Under the pieces are notes generated by a model. That model saw nothing but the letters and a program-made list of their open reading frames with translations. It did no database searches and was not told the origin of the DNA. 64,000 nucleotides of DNA from Paenibacillus marchantiophytorum (lineage in GTDB: Bacteria; Bacillota; Bacilli; Paenibacillales; NBRC-103111): assembly GCF_014640555.1 (NCBI RefSeq), contig NZ_BMHE01000020.1:58480-122479 (forward strand), in the 5' to 3' direction. Shown here piece by piece: positions 60,301 to 64,000 of the stretch (position 1 is the first letter of the stretch; each line of letters opens with the position of its first letter). Both the position numbers and the translations under genes were made by a program.

Positions 60301-63086
60301 CCTGTCGATGCAAGTTTCACTTTCTGATACATACCGAAATTAACGCCGTCAAGACGTCCTTGCTTGGTCTTCATCGATAGATCGAAGCTAAGGTCGGTAT
60401 CCGGTAAACTGCCTGTGCCACGAACGCTCATATAAGGAATGCGGCTGTCCACGACAAACTTGGAGTCTTTGACCTGAAACGGCCCCACCTTAAAGCTCTT
60501 GTTCATCACAAAAGTTCCAGACAAATCGAAACGGTTATTACGATAATTCAAAGCTTCTACAGATACGGAATCGGAAACTTTCTGATCCCCTACCTGCATG
60601 CCGATTTGAAGATTACCGGTCAGACGCAACCCATCTTTGGTAAATATAAATGAGCTTGCCTTCACAGGCATATCGATATTTAGATAATCCGTCGCTTCTG
60701 AAGTACGGAGTGCAAGGGAGAAGTTGTCCGATGAGATCGTGAACGGCCCATCCTGCAGCGTATAAGATAAATTCGATCCCAACGCGCCGCCACCGTTCAC
60801 ATACAGGCGGCCTTCTCCGCTGATCGTGGCCTTAGCCGTTGTTTTGTCTACGACTAGTCGGCTGCCTTTGAACATGACCGAATCATTAATCATTACAGGC
60901 TCAGACGTATCATTAAGCACGTAGACATTTGCCGCCGATGGATCCTCAGTAAACGGTCCTTGCAGCACCAAGCTGTTCACTTCATTGCTGGCCGATGAAC
61001 TTGGCACTTCTACTCTCGCGAAACTGCGCGGCTTGTAGAAATCAAGCGCTGTAATCAACAGCCCTTCGGGAAAGACATAATCGTTGTAGAAATCATGTTC
61101 CAGATGTACATCATATTTGCCTGGCGGCAATTCATCCTTCCATGTCAGTTCCAGTTGGCGTTCATTGAGAACGTTGTAATTAAGCTTATATTGCGTACCA
61201 CTCTGGCTTTGCAGGAAATAATGAATGTTGTCCAGAGGCTTCCGCAGCAAGTTGGGGACACCCGTTCCGACTGCGACCAACCGCTTTTTATCCTTCACAT
61301 GAAGGACCGATGCGCCAACGCGATCATAGTCGACATCTGGCTCTTTCATATTCGGATCGTTTTTCATCTCAAAAGACTTCGTGTCCGTATAGCCTCTGCC
61401 GATTTCATTGACAGCATAACCGCGAACCTCATACTTTTGGTGCCAGGTCAAGCCTTCCAGTTGAACAGTAAATGAGCTAGTTTCCTCTGGTTCTGTTCCT
61501 GTTTTCGTATAAGGGACTTGGATCCAAGCAGCATCACCTGTCTCAGTGAATAGCCGATATTCCACACCTCGCGATTTGACTGTTCGAGTCCCGTCATCAT
61601 ACACATTCGAGATCACACTGACCGTATCATGGGTATGCTGGGGGTCAAAGTTGAGAATAGGATCAACTGTCATCTTGATACCAGGCGCTGAAGGAGGTGT
61701 ATAGCCAAACACCCAGGTTTCTTTCATATTGCCGGCTGGCATTGAACCAACAACGGAACCAAAAACCTTATCCATAATTTTGATTTCGCTTCTGTTTCCA
61801 CCAAACACGACGAAGTTTTTGCCATCAAACGCCATATTCGCGTAACTGATCGGAAAAGGCAGCTGATTCGGAACTCGTTGGACCGAAAACACCTTTCCTG
61901 TTCCATCGGTGTCGCTTTGATAGGCTGTTTCCATGGATACCGTCCGCGGCAATTTTTCCCACGCACTGCCCGTCCATCCATAAGCCATACTGCCAGCCAT
62001 GGTGGGATACGTGGTGGAAGGCAATTTCAAATTGTCTACCAGTACAGGATAATACATATGAATATAATCCCGTTCACCACTAAAGAATACAACGCGACGT
62101 CCATCATAAGCCATACTTTGACCCCAACGACCGTACGATTCAGGGCCGTCTGTGGAAGTCCAAGTCTGTGCATCGCGATCCCATTTCCACAGAAGTGGCG
62201 AGCTGTCATCGTGAGTGATGGATTTTATCTCATGTGTGCTTGTACTTTCATATGAGGCGGTGATAGCACCGGAATCGCCTCCGTAAAGCACCGCCCTATG
62301 GCCATCATAAGCCATCTGTCCGCTATACGCAGCAGGCGGAGAAACCGTTGGCTGAGCCTCAGCCCAGGCCGCACCATCCCATATCCACGTATCGCCGAGC
62401 GGCGTCTTCGAATTTCCGCTGCCCGTATAACCACCGAACAGGACAAGATGTTCGCCGTCGAAGGCTAGCTGCGCTCCACCACGAGCGGAAGGAGAAGCCG
62501 CAAGCCCCGTGACTTGTTCCCATTTGGCATCAATACCATCCCAAAGCCACGTATCACCTAGTACACCTGACTGACCTTCTCCACCAAACAAAAGAACCTT
62601 CTGGCTTACAGCGTCAAACGCCATTACCGCACCTTTGCGTTTCAGTGGTTTCGGAGAGCGATTCAACATTTCCTGCCATTTTTTTTCGCTTCCATCCCAG
62701 ATCCAGGTGTCATCCAAGAGGCCGCTATTGCCCTGACCACCGAACATCACCACATTACCGGCTTGTTCGTCATAGATCATCGAAGCAGCCTGTCTAGCAT
62801 CAGGCGATAAATTAAGTGTTACTCGGCTCCACGTATAATCCGTTAGTTTACTAGCGGGCGCGTAGGTATTCGACTGAACCGTGAATCTGCCAGCTCCGCT
62901 CCCGTAAGTTTGTTCCGTTACTGTCCCATTTGCCTGTGCTGTGCTCAGCCCCCCGCCTATAAGAGGCAAGCACTGCAGCAGCAGCGCAGCGATTAATAGC
63001 CTGGCTAGCCCGGCCTTCCAACGTTTTCGCATCAGAGTAGAAGTAGTTGCAAATGAAGTCAGCATGCGATGATACACTTTGTTCAA
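54387..63086 (-). CDS. Giant surface protein: Kelch, FN3, cadherin-like and SLH domains
   Basis: A 2,899-residue exported protein. A long signal peptide (MRKRWKAG.. hydrophobic, AQA cut near residue 52) leads to about seven Kelch-type repeats (about 85-465, each with VMFGG/VLLFGG..DTWIWDG). An FN3-like domain follows (about 470-570). Residues about 680-1150 are repetitive beta strands of unrecognised type. Further on are an FN3 domain (about 1735-1820), a bacterial Ig-like segment, three cadherin-like beta-sandwiches (about 2149, 2255, 2359 onward) and SLH motifs (about 2697-2880: LSGYPDGTFRPSQAITRAEL, GHWAMEAI, GYPDGTFQPDNRLNRAEAVQ). SLH anchors it to the cell wall polymer. The start is TTG 63086 with AGAGG 8 nt upstream. 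It is one uninterrupted frame. Likely an adhesin or binding scaffold; no enzyme motif was found. Confidence 0.88.
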   Translation of the reverse strand: MNKVYHRMLTSFATTSTLMRKRWKAGLARLLIAALLLQCLPLIGGGLSTAQANGTVTEQTYGSGAGRFTVQSNTYAPASKLTDYTWSRVTLNLSPDARQAASMIYDEQAGNVVMFGGQGNSGLLDDTWIWDGSEKKWQEMLNRSPKPLKRKGAVMAFDAVSQKVLLFGGEGQSGVLGDTWLWDGIDAKWEQVTGLAASPSARGGAQLAFDGEHLVLFGGYTGSGNSKTPLGDTWIWDGAAWAEAQPTVSPPAAYSGQMAYDGHRAVLYGGDSGAITASYESTSTHEIKSITHDDSSPLLWKWDRDAQTWTSTDGPESYGRWGQSMAYDGRRVVFFSGERDYIHMYYPVLVDNLKLPSTTYPTMAGSMAYGWTGSAWEKLPRTVSMETAYQSDTDGTGKVFSVQRVPNQLPFPISYANMAFDGKNFVVFGGNRSEIKIMDKVFGSVVGSMPAGNMKETWVFGYTPPSAPGIKMTVDPILNFDPQHTHDTVSVISNVYDDGTRTVKSRGVEYRLFTETGDAAWIQVPYTKTGTEPEETSSFTVQLEGLTWHQKYEVRGYAVNEIGRGYTDTKSFEMKNDPNMKEPDVDYDRVGASVLHVKDKKRLVAVGTGVPNLLRKPLDNIHYFLQSQSGTQYKLNYNVLNERQLELTWKDELPPGKYDVHLEHDFYNDYVFPEGLLITALDFYKPRSFARVEVPSSSASNEVNSLVLQGPFTEDPSAANVYVLNDTSEPVMINDSVMFKGSRLVVDKTTAKATISGEGRLYVNGGGALGSNLSYTLQDGPFTISSDNFSLALRTSEATDYLNIDMPVKASSFIFTKDGLRLTGNLQIGMQVGDQKVSDSVSVEALNYRNNRFDLSGTFVMNKSFKVGPFQVKDSKFVVDSRIPYMSVRGTGSLPDTDLSFDLSMKTKQGRLDGVNFGMYQKVKLASTGLQVNYLFGNVEKLAEKTQVPQKFNVTGSVNDVIVPELKHPQVNYKFNLLGTDSVDMDVSSYGFNASGIEYYYWLPVKNMNIQTVVNPTAAGIKGFTAPGFAAKGDINVFDVVKGAIGTYSFNKKGFDGVIKGTVYVPKGIPRIGGATVNNVALTVNEKGISGTFRHNGVGANLKYTFNNNTILFEVEAEPPPKKWWEKGLDFINNVSDFMDAAEPWLDIAEELFLMKPASKQEVSIAASNPLKRVFDLKPISLSFQPDESAQKDGKARIVDGQLTTIDRTPMISTEATSGTSTTSFALDRSYEALIALSGDQRAAVLKGAPPGQQYEQTVRSEMFYDAENATTFMRATLNAGNLKLATNGSSHISINELVFANESLKLAELVGHWTKAPERSVTSLVMKERGSYVLRVGEAQGEVIVYKPDGRPYSLQTNASKPDWNAFRDGNGQLYVLLDAVEAGTWMISAGTSPTAALNSVSPETTISDVRQWGQSQAYPNVFEMSGTDNGQAIVEIYGADAQTKLYQPSGELYTLQLNPNQPGMNAIYDEGQHKLTILLNEVELKGQWKAVARSYTSVVAYKSTRKFKSIKPLLMEGRFSKFFQLPQKGDYMLAVSGGDANTIITAPDGTPYKLNFETPNGNAYLQPASDRMATLNPPGDPLDQTKIDTPTPALDGRDMLYVSLLGVSAGKWTIQSTKKVDVQIQKLIAQSAMKASVSPVSGVENRIQVTWSLENTAPDTTVTVSLTDSADQTIGEVIAEGLSTAGQTTIDLPASMQPGTYYLSVASAGANIVPVYAVAETTVEVTAPYTLNTPAQPEVISTGNGEVSLRFASLAGDVTAYRIWARQADKGQAAVPVWEMVPVPGNLQQAIVTGLTAGASYTFAVSAVGQEQGRLAVSPQSASVTAELPVPQQANLTLKLDAGAQAVTESEYTAYDGNKEKLLLTAAEQASLQVTADQAATLTLSVNGQQVDTQQVSAGGTYAFALQDLLHVSVLKEREYNLLIEAINERGDRSLVYRKLFVDRTGPMLIASGGNDAQGKPISLNGTVTDDSKVYITGQTDAGAKLVINGTNVPLSVEGRFVYYVPLVWGAQTDRNQVTLTATDQIGNKTEYGFEVLRGIVGTLPTYPSDLATLATGNAKMSAPYVFGQTAYQASAYADKVRVYAVPMDASSVVKVDGQTLQDTGYVDVAVPAAGRTVAVSVHPTAGADKQYSLQVGGTGSNVALLNTLKLNNATAAQAGEVLPAQTFTGAEDSYAVYVDNTINSVTLTPGALMAGSSIQVKGQSVQSGLASQTIQLQVGENQIPVTVSSPDRAETRSYQVRVMREQSGNAQLQSLGLATDGAQLVSAFKPTTMSYQVLVPYATAAFKLLPVAEQSDAVIRLDGQAVTNGNIVSIPLAKDAQTYAIEVRAQDGTTLTYSVSVLRQQTLPVQPPLLASLEVSTVLDSEFNPYKLNYGSKGKTTNNSVLVIAKANDPLAIVTIDGVSLKGGGSFGPNLNLGENTILVSVESVDLKSSQMYAIGVVRLDDSSEPPPKVRDTTITGSNGGWTFQTSIVRTTSTDGKILDTVRLNELNARTILEKAEQNKDKVARIYVTDLPDAPADERIVSLSAESLKLLADGAMSLELMLPDAKLVLSAESLQQMSRDGKDAYFRVVPIRAAEERSEVASRVKAAELVLKAAGGQPIAVIGQPVKIETNYTGYKTEILFPLDNLKLPANKAAAKRMLAELAVYIEHSDGDKELAQGEIRYDAEGKAGIAIQVSKFSTFTIIQKNAQQVLKPYLSGYPDGTFRPSQAITRAELATILHRVGVEGAEGTGLAAGYPDVAQGHWAMEAIAHMQRSGVMLGDNNGLFRPEDSVTRGEIASIAARLAGTAADGSAQTGDYSDTQGHWAAEAIRQASKMGILQGYPDGTFQPDNRLNRAEAVQVLNRLFGRPTAVVQASSWPDVHQDHWALKEIESASGSVELLPGGRVKIVPNHE

Positions 63087-63394
63087 CGATTATTCCTCTT
63101 TTCCTCAAATTCAATCACGACAACCTTATACTTCCTTCTCAAAATACTAGATACTTCTTACTTCCTCTCGAGTGAAAAGGCCTAGCCTCTGACTAAGGGT
63201 CCTCCCTCCTTAAAAATAGTGTTCAATTGGGAAACAATAACTGCGAACATAGTTCTATTGTAGGATTGAATTCTTACAATTCACTTACAAGAAAGCTGTT
63301 TTTTCGACATTATCCGCAATTAATTCAGCGAGTATTCCCTCCTTTTCAATCCATCTCTATCTCAACTTTTGTCCACCATTTCGCGAAAAGACCC

Positions 63395-63740
63395 TTTTTG
63401 ATCAAATAAGCTCTATGGAGTTCGTAAGAGGCTGGCTCACGGCCTTTCGCTTCATGGAAAAGACACTTGGCGAAGCGGAGCACTGGGGGAGCGCTGGGGG
63501 CGCTGCCATTAGTAAAGCTGCGCGCCGGGAAGCTGCACAGGGTAAAGCTGCACCTCGGGGAGCCGCCTCCACAATCAATCTGTCACACTCTAACGAACTG
63601 ATTGATGCTTATAGACGAGAAAATGGCTACTTTTGAAATCTAACGAATTGTATTGGCGTTATGTAGTCGGATTTGGGCGGAATTGTGATCATTTGTTTGG
63701 TATAGCGACTTTGGAATTCGCTAGATTTTTTTAATGCCTC
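63395..63740 (+). repeat. Long form of repeat family B, unit 1 of a tandem
   Basis: The unit starts TTTTTGATCAAATA, then GAGTTCGTAAGAGG, a GC-rich middle (CTTGGCGAAGCGGAGCACTG; GTAAAGCTGC repeats) and ends with the family B core (CTAACGAACTGATTGATGC, GAGAAAATGGCTAC, GAATTCGCTAGATTTTTTT). A frame open through this unit is a product of the repeat, not a gene. From 63087 to 63394 I see only the upstream region of the SLH gene. Confidence 0.85.
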
Positions 63741-64000
63741 TTTTTGATCAAATAGGCTCTTTGGAGTTCGTAAGAGGTTCGCTCACGGCCTTTCGCTTCA
63801 TGAGAAAGACACTTGGCGAAGCGGAGCACTGGGGGGAGCGCTGGGTAAAGCTGCGCGCCGGGGAGTCGCACTGAGTAAAGCTGCACCTCGGGGAGCCGCC
63901 TCCACAATCAATCTGTCACACTCTAACGAACTGATTGATGCTTATAGACGAGAAAATGGCTACTTTTAAAATCTAACGAATTGTATTGGCGTTATGCAGT
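63741..64000 (+). repeat. Long form of repeat family B, unit 2 (cut by window end)
   Basis: This repeats unit 1 after 346 bp with few changes and a short deletion in the GC-rich middle. It runs to the window end within the core block (ATTGGCGTTATGCAGT), so more units may follow. Confidence 0.85.

Noticed and set aside
63415..63636. A 73-codon plus-strand frame
   Set aside because: It lies wholly within repeat B unit 1 and is not kept open in unit 2.

Overview
The window looks like a chromosomal segment of a Paenibacillus-type soil Firmicute. The signs are: Gram-positive ribosome-binding sites (AGGAGG-like) with frequent TTG/GTG starts, two YesM/YesN-type two-component pairs (AraC-type response regulators), an LplABC-like sugar ABC importer, a giant surface protein ending in SLH domains, a VanRSYZ-like group, a yjlC-ndh pair and a YjfB-like peptide. 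I saw no rRNA, tRNA, CRISPR array, transposase or phage gene. All calls rest on reading motifs; no database search was run.

Layout. 0-6 kb: the end of an unknown gene, then on the minus strand a secreted GH43-like enzyme with a probable cre site, a YesM-type kinase and a YesN-type regulator. 6-8.3 kb: a frameshifted AraC gene, an EcsC-family gene, a Ser/Thr kinase remnant and dispersed repeats. 8.3-22.5 kb: a minus-strand mannoside locus reading kinase > regulator, then binding protein > permease > permease > GH125 > clan GH-A hydrolase > GH38. 22.6-23.9 kb: an EamA-type transporter behind a textbook FMN riboswitch, so probably a flavin importer. 24-27.6 kb: a small membrane protein, an SPFH protein, structured repeats, a YjfB-like peptide and an MFS transporter. 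27.7-33.1 kb: a VanR/VanS/VanY/VanZ-like operon whose end overlaps a convergent CPA1 Na+/H+ antiporter. 33.3-35 kb: DUF1641 plus NDH-2. 35-39.5 kb: a 38-residue ORF, a TagA-type glycosyltransferase, an MFS exporter, a serine hydrolase and a divergent Lrp regulator. 39.5-42.6 kb: an AT-rich island with an atypical ketosynthase directly followed by an orphan seven-TM histidine kinase. 42.6-46.8 kb: a DHA2 exporter with a perfect palindromic operator, and an EamA transporter divergent from a MocR-type regulator. 47.4-54.2 kb: a seven-gene minus-strand amino-sugar operon (epimerase, oxidoreductase, NagB, NagA, epimerase, AraC regulator, oxidoreductase). 54.4-63.1 kb: a 2,899-residue Kelch/FN3/cadherin-like/SLH protein. 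63.1-64 kb: no gene; a roughly 346-bp repeat in tandem.

How it fits together. The mannoside locus and the NagA/NagB operon together would let the cell use the two main sugars of N-glycans or similar polymers, mannose and GlcNAc. Each carries its own AraC-type regulation. Two families of dispersed noncoding repeats recur through the window; one copy of each abuts a decayed gene. The least ordinary item is the ketosynthase/seven-TM-kinase pair, whose arrangement resembles known autoinducer synthase/receptor pairs.
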